Origin: Bremia lactucae
Lineage: Eukaryota; Oomycota; Peronosporomycetes; Peronosporales; Peronosporaceae
Direction: 5' to 3'
Assembly (NCBI RefSeq): GCF_004359215.1
Contig: NC_090612.1
Location: 5,681,744-5,701,196, forward strand
Length of the DNA stretch: 19,453 nucleotides
The position numbers and the translations under genes are program-made. Each line of letters begins with the position of its first letter. Within the stretch, counting starts at the first letter, position 1. Shown piece after piece: positions 1-8,280 of this stretch. Below the pieces are notes generated by a model that was not told the origin of the DNA, did not search any database, and saw nothing but the letters and a program-made list of their open reading frames with translations.

Positions 1-477
1 CTAAATAATAGTAATTAGACCCAACACTCGGGTGTGGTGCACATTTGTGACCAACCCTTGTGGATGTGATGCACATGGGTGCATTCACATTAGGAGGGAT
101 GACGCCCAGCGTCATCCATGATGACGGCTAGCGTCATCAGTTACGCGAGGTATCTATAAAGATACGCTCGCAATACATATTAAATGATATCTATAGAGAT
201 ATCATTTTAATTGGTAAAAATAGGTATTTGTATTTAATTCTATTAAATATAAATCAGTCTGAAATTTACTACCTACTTGGTAAGTGCGCACGAGGAGACG
301 GATTACCGCTCCCGTGACGTCACTTCACCAGAGTTCTTAGTGTGTTGGGTGAGGTCGCTTGCGCGCCCACCACAACTACCTCACTGCACGCAAGAGAAGC
401 AGGTGCAAACCGCTTCCTCGCTGTGCTAGGGTGTGTGCTAAGTAGAACGTGGCCGCATTGCGACGTGCCCGTCTACA
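1..477 (+). repeat. Family-A Gypsy LTR, left end outside window (copy L1)
   Basis: This is the forward copy of a 555-bp LTR whose full form is TGTAACGGG...CCTACA. Position 1 corresponds to LTR base 79, judged against the full reverse copies at 8281-8835 and 10062-10616, so 78 bases lie outside the window. The right end is ...CGTCTACA at 477. The flank that follows (GATCTGATGTCG) does not resemble the primer-binding site next to the family-A gag copies. It is therefore a 3' LTR or a solo LTR. The target duplication cannot be tested because the left flank is missing. It carries the same hairpin series as the other copies. Confidence 0.9.
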
Positions 478-872
478 GATCTGATGTCGAGGATACTGCT
501 GCTTCTGAGTCATAAGTGTTTGTATTTCAAATTGAATGTGACAGCTCCATTTATCGCATTCTTGACTAAGCGATTTTGTCGCTTATTTTGCATCGGCTCG
601 AAAACAATGACACATTCCATGCCATCACCACAAAAATTGTTTAAGTTTGCGCTCGATACATCTGGCTATGTCAATAATTACATCTTGTTCATACTCTCTC
701 GTCATGGCTAAAAATTGTGCTGCCACGAAGAATTTTGCAAGCTTCACAATGTCAGTCGCTTGTCAGTGTTCATTTAAAAATCCAGCTTTAGAAGAAACAG
801 TAAGAGCTTATTACGGCAACAACGGCAACAACATGCGGAAAGCGACCAAAGACCGGCTAATACTTTTTATCT
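478..872. other. No gene recognised
   Basis: This stretch lies between the LTR at 1-477 and the Mutator-like element. Short open frames exist on both strands, for example 484-711 and 647-991 on plus. They have no recognisable domain or convincing codon bias, and the second runs on into the transposon. I see no RNA gene or repeat here. Confidence 0.5.
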
Positions 873-881
873 TAAATTTTA
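873..881. repeat. Target-site duplication, left copy (TAAATTTTA)
   Basis: The nine bases TAAATTTTA lie immediately left of the terminal inverted repeat that begins at 882. The same nine bases lie immediately right of it at 1490-1498. They match as a direct repeat 9/9 and as an inverted repeat only 8/9, which favours a true duplication over an extension of the inverted repeat. Confidence 0.7.
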
Positions 882-1489
882 GGGAAAAGTACCAAAATAC
901 CCCTGACAAATGCAGTATACACGGAATACCGTTGCACACAGGGGTGTGGGCGTGTGCAATGGCCAAGATCACTTTTGACAAACAGAATTAAAAATGAGCG
1001 AAGGTTACCCCAGCATAAAGGTCACCTTTCCAGTCCTGCGCAAGCACCACGATGGTAATAGTAACCATTACATAGTCTCTCCAGATGGCTCCACTGAAAG
1101 GCATCTGGAAATAGTAGTTTGGCATTCCATCTAGTTCCAAAAGGGGTTTGAAGTTGCTTCAAAAGAAAATCGTTGATAAGCTCGTGGGTTGTAGAAGCAG
1201 AATGGACGGCCTTCCAGTTGCCTTGGCGGTCTTTACAGCGAGCGTAGTAGCCGCGTTCCGGCTTGCAGGTCAGTTTGACGTTGTGCTTCAAAAAAACACA
1301 GCGGGGGACTGAATAATTGTGTTTTTTTCGAACGAGAGATTCGTTAAAGTGATGTGATTATGCTGTGCGCAACGGTTTCACGTGTATATATATATATAGG
1401 CTTTAGCCAGGGGCATTTTGGTCATTTATAAAAGTACAAGGGTATTTCCGTTTTTTCTGCATTTGTCAGGGTATTTTGGTACTTTTCCC
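882..1489. mobile_element. Mutator-like (MULE) non-autonomous DNA transposon, 608 bp
   Basis: The ends are inverted copies of GGGAAAAGTACCAAAATACCC. After one extra C in the left arm both continue TGACAAATGCAG and then a weaker ACGGAA-TACC stretch, so the arms span roughly 882-931 and 1441-1489. A 9-bp direct duplication flanks them. Long inverted repeats with a 9-bp duplication are typical of Mutator-like elements. The interior holds a perfect 8-bp hairpin (TTGCACAC 932-939 with GTGTGCAA 952-959), a (TA)7 tract at 1385-1398, and a subterminal echo of the repeat around 1405-1430 (GACCAAAATGCCCCTGG on minus). It has no room for a transposase, so it would depend on one supplied elsewhere. Classification rests on repeat length and duplication size only. 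Confidence 0.75.
1022..1357 (-). pseudogene. Coding-looking cargo inside the Mutator-like element
   Basis: The minus strand is open from the TAA at 1358-1360 to a stop at 1022, with no in-frame ATG in that stretch. The part from about 1291 downward reads KLTCKPERGYYARC and then KDRQGNWKAVHSAS. It uses many G/C-ending codons (GTC, CTG, ACC, TGC, AAG, CCG, CGC), unlike the AT-rich DNA around it. That looks like former exon sequence. It could be a host gene piece captured by the transposon or the N-terminal remnant of the transposon's own protein. I do not recognise the family. Lacking a start codon and any partner exon, it is probably not translated as it stands. Confidence 0.4.
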
Positions 1490-1498
1490 TAAATTTTA
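1490..1498. repeat. Target-site duplication, right copy (TAAATTTTA)
   Basis: Second copy of the nine bases found at 873-881, directly after the right inverted repeat ending CTTTTCCC at 1489. Confidence 0.7.
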
Positions 1499-2000
1499 TC
1501 AGTCGCGTCGTTGCTGCTTTCGTGCAATATGTTGTTGCTAAGCAGATCGACCCCTCAATTCCGGTGTTTCGTTAGTTGCTGGGTTTCCTCGTAAGTTAGA
1601 AAAATGATTATGTTGACGCGCAGATAAAAACATAAGTAGCGGATGAAGACGGTGGCATTTTTAGCTACTCATACCACATAAATGGAGGAGAGAGCAATGC
1701 CATCTATGACGAGGATGCAGCGCAGCACTGCAGTGGGCACAAAGCCTTCATCTATGAAGACAAAGGCCGTCACTCCACTCTGCCTACTGTACTGATCTAC
1801 ACATGTTGATAACAAATGGGCAATGTTAATTGTCAATCTTGTGCATCCACCTATTGTGTTCATAAACAACACGACTGTAGCAGAAACAAATACAATTCCT
1901 TTCATTCAAAAGACAGCGCACCCAGCAACATATTCATGTCGTCAGCATGTCAAGCAATTCTTCTTCCTTCATATACTTGTGATGCTTCTTAAAGGGTCAA
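1499..2000. other. Intergenic; 3' flank of the transportin gene
   Basis: This is the downstream flank of the minus-strand transportin gene, so its 3' UTR and polyadenylation site should lie here. A 78-codon minus-strand frame at 1669-1905 begins with ATG and encodes a hydrophobic N-terminus (MKGIVFVSATVVLFMN). An overlapping plus frame exists at 1823-2092. Neither has a recognisable domain, and I do not call either a gene. Confidence 0.4.
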
Positions 2001-5000
2001 CTAACGCTCACAGTCCGTTAATGTCGTATTCCGAGACGCGCAAAGCTTTCCAAAATGACGGACTGTACGTCGAAAGGCACGTTCACTGGTAGCGCTAAAT
2101 AATTCCTTTTGAAATTCTTGCGCTTCATCCAGTGTAATAAAGTAGACGGCAGCCGTTGCAAAAGTCCCTGCTGTAGCAATTTCAAACCACTCGGCAATCC
2201 ACTGCTGAAGCTCCAAGCCATGGACTGTTGCAATTTGCGCCAATAATCCAGCAATCGATCCGTAGTCTGCATCTACGCGGGAAGTTGACATGGTGCCGAG
2301 AACGACCCCTTGTAAGAGACAATGCACCAGCTTCTTTGTATTCTCTTCGTACCCTGCTAAGTTCACTGCACACAATGACACGAGAGTAGTACCAGTCCCC
2401 GACTTCGCATAGACATTCTCTAGAAAGCACAACACGGACTTATTTGCGTCATTGTGAAAAATCGCGAGCGCCGAAACGGCAAACGACAAGGCCCTTGTCA
2501 AGAGTGGGCCGCTTACAGAATCAGACGACAACGGTGCAGTGAGTACTTGCGGTGTACATCGCACAGCACGCTCCATGAGATAGAAAAATTCTTCAATGAC
2601 ATCTGGGCGCGCTTCCATATCGCTTGCGCTGGCAAATATGGGCGTCGTCGCTTCTATAAGCGTAAAAAGCAGTCGACCGAACAAGGAATCCAAGTCTGCC
2701 GAGCTACTGGGAGTAAGAAATTTAAGCACCATGCTGGCTGTATACAAATACGACGACTTTGGCTCTGCTTTGTAAAATGTTACCAAATTGTCAGCCAATT
2801 GAGGTACCAGCGGGGTGATTCCGTGACCACATGAGCGAAGAATGCGCTTGTAACAACGACAGATGCTTTCCACGAGTTCATCATGTCCACGATACAATGA
2901 CAGCAGCTGATTTAGAAGCGGCCATAGTTGCTCCGTAAGCATAACAAGTGGCGGCTTTTCTTGTGGGATTTGAATGACATCAAGGTATTCGTAGAGACAC
3001 AACAAACGCAACAAATCATTTGATGCTATGTGCACTTGACTTATGGCCTGACTTGAAGCCACCAGAGCTGTAAGGCGCTGTCCAATTCCTTTCATAACTT
3101 GATCCAAGACAGATAAAATTTGAGCTCGATCCTTTGAGCTTGCCACACCAGCGCAAATGCCTTCAAGAATAAGCACTTGGTCCTCAACAGACATGCCATT
3201 ACTTTGCTCAATTTGCAGATAAAAGGCGACAATATCGTGTCCTAGAATCGACCAGCAATCGATAGCCAATGCACGCACCGCCGCAGCCGCTGCTCTAGCC
3301 ACTTCCCATGCCCCATATTGAGCGTCTTGAGCACTTTTAGTCACACAGGTTGTAAGAAAGCTCACTAAAATGGAAAGAGAGGTCGGATGATTACACAGCC
3401 ATGCAGCATACCGGGCCACGATCAGACACGACGTGTAACAGATGGCAGGATGGTCAGCAAACTGGGGCAAATGATGGAATAATGACGATATAAGCGCGTC
3501 TAATGCGTTTGTCGTATTTTTCTCCACTTCCCGGGCAATTGATCGAAAACAATACAAACGTGCTTCAACTGCTTCCCACCTACGTGCTTGAATCGGAGTT
3601 TGGCATGCCTGATTCAACTCATTTACACAGTGCTGGAGCACAGCATCCACACCAAGTAAGTGACAGCAATCACGTAAAAGATCTCCTACTTCCTGACGAA
3701 AAGCTTTGATGTTCTGTTGCTTGTCTATCGGTAGTCTTGTAAAATCATCTTGAAACTGCAATTTTTCCATAGATAACGTCGCCAGGCGTGCAAGTCTCGG
3801 CTTCAATTGTTCTTCCATCGCTAATGTCTCTCGCCGCCGCAGCATTTCGAGCAATTGAAACCAAAATGAGATCGTTACGTCTGCTACATCAGCGTCCGTA
3901 AAGCTCATACAATCCAGTAACAAATCCACAAACCTCACTTGATCGGTATTGCCAGCCACTACAAGCTCGAGACACGCCTCACCCATTTCAGTGAACAGTC
4001 GGCACAGACTGAGACACGTGCTCACGTCGTCTACTGCTGCGGCAGTATGGAATGCTCCACGTAAAGCCAAAAATCGTGGTGTAATCCACTGCAAGACAAC
4101 TGTGTCATGAGTATACGATGTCACAAGTTGCACAGCCAAGTCGATAGATACGTCAAACAATTCGTCTCGAGCTATAAAGTCGACTAACGAATGTAACAGA
4201 GGGTTGCGCAATATTACTTGCGAAGAAATTGTACCATACCGTAACCAGCTTGTTAAAGCTCGCAAGACTGTCCCTTGGGTCTCTACACGGTTTGAATAAG
4301 TATCTCCCGCTTGATTGCTCGCGTCGTGCATTAGTTGAGGTAGTAATTGGTCTAGTACCGTAGAAACCCACGCATTTACCTCATCCTGCATCCGTCGTCG
4401 CGCACTGCGCTCAGCCAAAAAATCCACTTCCTCAATTAGCAATAGTAGGAACTCGGCTAGAGTTGCGTGAGTTGCGTTGTTTTTGATAAGGTGATACAGA
4501 GCGTATCCCACAACACTCTTGCCGTTGAACTGGGCGTAGAAGTCCCGGACCACCGCATAAAGCTGACACGTATTCTTGTCTTTGCCGTAGCTATCGAACA
4601 GCTTGATATCTTGGGCTTGCAAACGCGGTAAAGTTGCTACGAAAGCCAGCAACAACTGCGTTACCACCACTCTCGGTAATCGAACGTCACAAGATAACCA
4701 GGTTATGATCCGCTTGGCCCAGACGCCAGCTTCAAAATTTGACGTTAACGGTTCACGCCGCATTTTAATTGCCAACGTTTGCGCCGAAAAAAATATAGGG
4801 GGTACGCTCTCCGAGCTCAACGATTCAGTGATACTATTTCGCAATGATTGGTCGAGCAGCGACGCGCAGACATCAAGAGCCGCAGGAGTGAGCTGGAAAC
4901 TGCGCAGAAAGGCATCAGCCGCTTTTTTCTCTTGCGGCTTTGACACAGTTGATTCGTATAAAGTGCTTAATGCCGCCTTAAGTACCGCTTCTAGTGCCGC

Positions 5001-5018
5001 GGCATCTGTCGAAGCCAT
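2001..5018 (-). CDS. Importin-beta-family nuclear transport receptor, transportin-3/MTR10/importin-13 type
   Basis: A single uninterrupted exon encodes 1005 residues. Residues ~32-88 match the importin-beta N-terminal Ran-binding region (AADAFLRSFQLTP, then FFSAQTLAIKMRR). An exportin-1-like helical region follows at ~95-160, and HEAT-type helices fill the rest. C-terminal blocks resemble transportin-3/MTR10: SSYLYTASMVLKF (~755-767), PDVIEEFFYLMERA (~805-818) and HNDANKSVLCFLEN (~855-868). Transportin-3 has about 920 residues and importin-13 about 960, so this is slightly long but plausibly complete. By family knowledge such proteins carry SR-rich splicing factors or related cargo into the nucleus and release them on RanGTP. 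The ATG at 5018 (MASTDAAAL) is preferred; an in-frame ATG at 5129 would add 37 residues crossing the AT-rich hairpin. Which of TNPO3 or IPO13 is the true orthologue is uncertain. It is the only intact host gene here, hemmed in by transposons on both sides. Confidence 0.9.
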   Translation of the reverse strand: MASTDAAALEAVLKAALSTLYESTVSKPQEKKAADAFLRSFQLTPAALDVCASLLDQSLRNSITESLSSESVPPIFFSAQTLAIKMRREPLTSNFEAGVWAKRIITWLSCDVRLPRVVVTQLLLAFVATLPRLQAQDIKLFDSYGKDKNTCQLYAVVRDFYAQFNGKSVVGYALYHLIKNNATHATLAEFLLLLIEEVDFLAERSARRRMQDEVNAWVSTVLDQLLPQLMHDASNQAGDTYSNRVETQGTVLRALTSWLRYGTISSQVILRNPLLHSLVDFIARDELFDVSIDLAVQLVTSYTHDTVVLQWITPRFLALRGAFHTAAAVDDVSTCLSLCRLFTEMGEACLELVVAGNTDQVRFVDLLLDCMSFTDADVADVTISFWFQLLEMLRRRETLAMEEQLKPRLARLATLSMEKLQFQDDFTRLPIDKQQNIKAFRQEVGDLLRDCCHLLGVDAVLQHCVNELNQACQTPIQARRWEAVEARLYCFRSIAREVEKNTTNALDALISSLFHHLPQFADHPAICYTSCLIVARYAAWLCNHPTSLSILVSFLTTCVTKSAQDAQYGAWEVARAAAAAVRALAIDCWSILGHDIVAFYLQIEQSNGMSVEDQVLILEGICAGVASSKDRAQILSVLDQVMKGIGQRLTALVASSQAISQVHIASNDLLRLLCLYEYLDVIQIPQEKPPLVMLTEQLWPLLNQLLSLYRGHDELVESICRCYKRILRSCGHGITPLVPQLADNLVTFYKAEPKSSYLYTASMVLKFLTPSSSADLDSLFGRLLFTLIEATTPIFASASDMEARPDVIEEFFYLMERAVRCTPQVLTAPLSSDSVSGPLLTRALSFAVSALAIFHNDANKSVLCFLENVYAKSGTGTTLVSLCAVNLAGYEENTKKLVHCLLQGVVLGTMSTSRVDADYGSIAGLLAQIATVHGLELQQWIAEWFEIATAGTFATAAVYFITLDEAQEFQKELFSATSERAFRRTVRHFGKLCASRNTTLTDCER

Positions 5019-5043
5019 TTGGAATTTGTGACCAGAGTCAAAG

Positions 5044-5078
5044 AAATCGGAATTAATAAAAACTCTAAATTCCGATTT
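5044..5078 (-). promoter_or_regulatory. Perfect 11-bp hairpin upstream of the transportin start
   Basis: AAATCGGAATT at 5044-5054 is exactly complementary to AATTCCGATTT at 5068-5078, with a 13-base loop. It ends 26 bases before the ATG at 5018. If transcription starts further upstream, the hairpin would sit in the 5' UTR; otherwise it is a palindrome in the promoter. The structure is visible; any role is inference. Confidence 0.45.
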
Positions 5079-5254
5079 TTTTATTATGCAAGATACATTT
5101 TTCGAATATTCTAAACTGGGGATGAGCAAATGATCTCAGGCCCAGAAGTGCTTAATGTGCGCCTTTATGCGCTTATGTCCACCTGATTGGACAGGCCTAT
5201 AACCATTTGGCAGCACTCATGCCCACTCGGAACATTTTAGTACCTGATAATGAC

Positions 5255-5550
5255 TGTACGCGGGCACGTCGTAATGCGGCCACGCTCTACTTAGACAGAC
5301 ACCCTAGCACAGCGAGGAAGTGGTTAGACAAGCTTCTCTTGCGTGCAGTGAGGTAGTTGTGGTGGGCGCCTTAGCGACCTCACCCAACGCACTAAGTACT
5401 CTTGTAAAGTGTCGTCACGGGATCGGTAATCCGGCTCCTCGTGCGCACTTACTAAGTAGAAAGTAGTTTTCAGACTGATTTATATTTAATCGTATTAAAT
5501 ATAAAAACCGGTTTTTGCCAATCAAAAATGTCATCTCTGTAGATAACACT
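5255..5550 (-). repeat. Truncated family-A LTR (copy L2)
   Basis: It starts TGTACGCGGGCACGTCG and follows the family-A LTR (reverse orientation) until ...TAGATAACACT at 5550. There it switches abruptly to element-internal sequence instead of continuing through the hairpin-rich half. Its last bases resemble the copy at 19172 more than the copies at 8281 and 10062. It is therefore the 3' part of a 3' LTR, lacking the U3 start, only 237 bp upstream of the transportin ATG and on the same strand. Confidence 0.8.
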
Positions 5551-6130
5551 ACTGTCACAGGCTCTCGGCTCTGTGCAGGACATTCGGACGCATGACTACT
5601 TGTCATCGTCCTATTCACTACCTCAGTCTCCACGAGCTGGGTAAGAATTGGTGACGTTTGACATCCCGTCAACGCACCCTTAACTGTGTTCGACACGACA
5701 TCAGTTGCATACGCCTCTCGCAGGAGCACATCCTTTCCGGTGTCCTGCGTAGAGTTCGCAACTGTGCGTGACCGGAAGGCCATCCATGGTTGGTACTTTG
5801 CCAACCATGGCATGCCTAGGATGAGGTCATACGGACTCTCCATTCCTAGCACTGTGAACTTCTCTTTACAAGAGAAGTCACTAAAGCTGAAGGCGAGTTC
5901 TACCTGAACTCCCTCAGACTTAACGAGCGCGCCGTTCGCTAAACGAACGGTCGCCTCTTCTCGCTTACCATCCTGGTCTCTTTCTTAGAGCCGCGAGTTT
6001 CACAAAATTTTGTGATGCACCCGAATCCACTAGGAGGGTCATCACCTGGTCATAGCCTCTTACATGAGCGCTATAGACCAGCAGGGTTGAGGTCCGAAAT
6101 TTCGAGACCTCAGGGACTATGCTACCCATT
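5551..6130 (-). pseudogene. Family-A Gypsy aspartic protease region, 3'-truncated and frameshifted
   Basis: On minus, the retropepsin active site LLVDSGASQNFV is intact, with the catalytic aspartate codon at 6025-6027. The frame is lost shortly after (ending ...KLAALRKRPGW*). It resumes in another frame as EEATVRLANGALVKSEG and then VLGMESPYDLILGMPWL (up to 5852), the conserved end of the protease fold. A linker follows, and at about 5550 the internal sequence is fused directly to LTR sequence. RT, RNase H and integrase are therefore absent from this copy. It would act in polyprotein maturation if whole. Confidence 0.75.
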
Positions 6131-6328
6131 TGTTCGACAACTCTGAACTAAGGGGTTGCTTCAGAGTCCGCGTCAGTAGGGAATCCCGCCCCTACGGCGC
6201 TCCTGCATTTCTCGACCCCTCAATGGTCGATGCATAACTCATGCATCTCGCACGCTGGTTCTTGCCATCGCCCTTTGGGAAGGGAGTCCTCTTGCTGGGC
6301 ATTTTTGCCCCAGCAGGGACCCTGGCAT

Positions 6329-7259
6329 AGCAGCGAGCCATCATATGGCCGCGCTTGCCGCATTTCTAGCAGACAACGTCTGCAGTGCTTAACTCCATGG
6401 GAGTAGCATCTGACCTCTCGACCGACGGCTTATACCAAGCTTTCGTCAAGGCACTGTTGTAGGATTGCTCCTCAACCAAAGCAATTTGAATTGCCTCTTC
6501 TATTGTTGACAACACTTCACTGAAAAGGGCCTGTCGCGATAGGGCATGCCGTAGTCCGTTCATAAACGTGCTCCGGAGTCGGACCTACGGTTATGGACGC
6601 CGACAGCGAGCGCATCTCTTGCACATACTCTTGCAGAGATCGCTTCGCCTGTCGCGCTCCAAAGAAGCGCGCCTGAAGCAACACTTCGTTGTTCGGCGGC
6701 TGGTACATGGCGCGAATCTTTCCTTAAAGATCGCTCATGTAGGGAACGCCTTTCTGCCCGCCATAAGCGCCGAGTAAGCCCACTCTGAGGCCTTACCGCG
6801 CAGATGCGACATGGCGTACGACACCATCCAGCTGTCGTCCTCGATGAGCTGGGCGACACCGCATTGCTCCACGGCTAAAATCCAGTGGACAATCGTGTGC
6901 GCCGCAGCTCCATCGAACTTGGGCGGGTCCATCCGAATGGGCCTCGAATGATGCGGCCGGGCAGAGAGCATCTCAACAGTCCTGTTGAGAGCCGCGCTCC
7001 GAGCCTGCTCATGCCTCAACTCATCCTGAGTCTGAGTGACGGACTCTGCCGCAGCATGGCCTTGTGCCTCGGACGCGGCCCTCCGCTGTCCGAGCACGAA
7101 TGCCTCAAACTGCTCCAACTGAGCAACATGTTGCTCAGGAGGACTACCCAGGAGCCTGGCCAGGGCTTGTTCACCAAGTCCCTGCGCCATAAGCCCTGCC
7201 ACCTCCCGATGATGTTCGGAGAGGTGGGGAAAATGAGCCCAATCAATATTGAGGCTCAT
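6329..7259 (-). pseudogene. Family-A Gypsy gag (capsid and CCHC zinc knuckle), broken
   Basis: Gag begins at the ATG at 7259 (MSLNIDWAHFPHLSEHH). A helical, likely coiled-coil segment comes first (GEQALARLLGSPPEQHVAQL, then QDELRHEQARSAALN), followed by capsid-like sequence (PPKFDGAAAHTIVHW ... MSHLRGKASEWAY). A TGA replaces an expected Trp codon at 6735-6737. A one-base shift leads into MYQPPNNEVLLQARFFGARQ, and a further shift near 6563 into MNGLRHALSRQ. The nucleocapsid CCHC box (C-x2-C-x4-H-x4-C) lies near 6329-6371 with a TAG at 6366-6368 inside its first C-x2-C. Four lesions rule out a functional Gag. Confidence 0.8.
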
Positions 7260-7295
7260 CCTCACGTACACACGCAGAGATGCGGGTCGTGGGAA

Positions 7296-7315
7296 GGATT
7301 TCAAGTGCTACCAAG
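7296..7315 (-). other. Putative primer-binding site, left family-A copy
   Basis: Two bases inside the LTR edge at 7316 the minus strand reads TGGTAGCACTTGAAATCC. TGG pairs with a tRNA CCA end. The position between LTR and gag is as expected for a retrotransposon primer site. The tRNA was not identified. Confidence 0.5.
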
Positions 7316-7386
7316 TGTAGGCGGGCACGTCGTAATGCGGCCACGCTCTACTTAGACACACACCCTAGCACAGCGAGGAAGCGGTT
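7316..7386 (-). repeat. Family-A LTR running into the sequence gap (copy L3)
   Basis: TGTAGGCGGGCACGTCGTAATG at 7316 onward matches the same edge of the LTRs at 8281 and 10062. It is the 3' end of the 5' LTR of the left copy. Only 71 bases are seen before the Ns; about 484 more would be needed to complete it. Confidence 0.85.
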
Positions 7387-7826
7387 NNNNNNNNNNNNNN
7401 NNNNNNNNNNNNNNNNNNNNNNNNNNNNNNNNNNNNNNNNNNNNNNNNNNNNNNNNNNNNNNNNNNNNNNNNNNNNNNNNNNNNNNNNNNNNNNNNNNNN
7501 NNNNNNNNNNNNNNNNNNNNNNNNNNNNNNNNNNNNNNNNNNNNNNNNNNNNNNNNNNNNNNNNNNNNNNNNNNNNNNNNNNNNNNNNNNNNNNNNNNNN
7601 NNNNNNNNNNNNNNNNNNNNNNNNNNNNNNNNNNNNNNNNNNNNNNNNNNNNNNNNNNNNNNNNNNNNNNNNNNNNNNNNNNNNNNNNNNNNNNNNNNNN
7701 NNNNNNNNNNNNNNNNNNNNNNNNNNNNNNNNNNNNNNNNNNNNNNNNNNNNNNNNNNNNNNNNNNNNNNNNNNNNNNNNNNNNNNNNNNNNNNNNNNNN
7801 NNNNNNNNNNNNNNNNNNNNNNNNNN
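7387..7826. other. Assembly gap (440 N)
   Basis: Run of N. It should hold at least ~484 bases of LTR plus the rest of the right-hand element's internal region, so its stated length is probably not the true one. Confidence 0.95.
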
Positions 7827-8224
7827 CATTGCTCCACGGCTAAAAGCCAGTGGACAATCGTGTGCGCCGCAGTTCCATCGAACTTGGGCGGGTCCATCCG
7901 AATGGGCCTCGGCTGATGCGGCCGGGCAAAGAGCATCTCAACAGTCCTGTTGAGAGCCTCGCTCCGAGCCTGCTCATGCCTCAGCTCATCCTGAGTCTGA
8001 ATGACGGACTCCGCCGCAGCATGGCCTTGTGCCTCGGACGCGGCCCTCCGCTGTCCGAGCACGAATGCCTCAAACTGCTCCAACTGAGCAACATGTTGCT
8101 CAGGAGGACTACCCAGGAGCCTGGCCAGGGCTTGTTCACCAAGTCCCTGCGCCATTAGCCCTGCCACCTCCCGATGATGTTCGGGGAGGTGGGGAAAATG
8201 AGCCCAATCAATATTGAGGCTCAT
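7827..8224 (-). pseudogene. Family-A Gypsy gag, second copy, cut by the gap
   Basis: The start is the ATG at 8224 (MSLNIDWAHFPHLPEHH). The frame is open to the gap and ends ...AAHTIVHWLLAVEQ. It aligns with the left copy at a constant offset of 965 bases with no indel. I count 14 substitutions over 454 bases, including the leader, so about 97% identity. It is a real second copy rather than the same reads placed twice, unless the two are haplotypes. Its downstream part is not visible. Confidence 0.8.
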
Positions 8225-8260
8225 CCTTACGTACACACGCACAGATGCGGGTCGTGGGAA

Positions 8261-8280
8261 GGATTTCAAGTTCTACCAAG
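8261..8280 (-). other. Putative primer-binding site, right family-A copy
   Basis: On minus, CT then TGGTAGAACTTGAAATCC directly follows the LTR edge at 8281. The core TGGTAGAACTT is identical to that of the unrelated family-B element at 15938-15948, so both families probably use the same tRNA primer. Confidence 0.55.

Noticed and set aside
4..477. L1 as the 5' LTR of an element running right
   Set aside because: The sequence after 477 has neither the primer-binding site nor gag; it is unrelated DNA.
1669..1905. Small secreted protein with a hydrophobic N-terminus
   Set aside because: There is no clear cleavage site, no effector motif such as RxLR, and it overlaps another open frame; too little to call a gene.
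2182..5031. Several open frames inside the transportin gene on other frames or the plus strand (for example 2454-2834, 4603-5031)
   Set aside because: They lie fully within a 1005-residue frame with family-wide similarity and have no protein-like motifs of their own.
5129..5129. Upstream ATG as the transportin start
   Set aside because: The extra 37 residues cross the AT-rich hairpin and do not extend the importin N-terminal domain, which aligns well from the ATG at 5018.
7280..7843. Long open frames at 7280-7843 and 7365-7829
   Set aside because: They are mostly runs of N translated as unknown residues.
6885..8217. Plus-strand frames opposite the gag copies (6885-7355, 7850-8158, 8029-8217)
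   Set aside because: They mirror gag on the minus strand and appear in both copies only because the DNA is duplicated.
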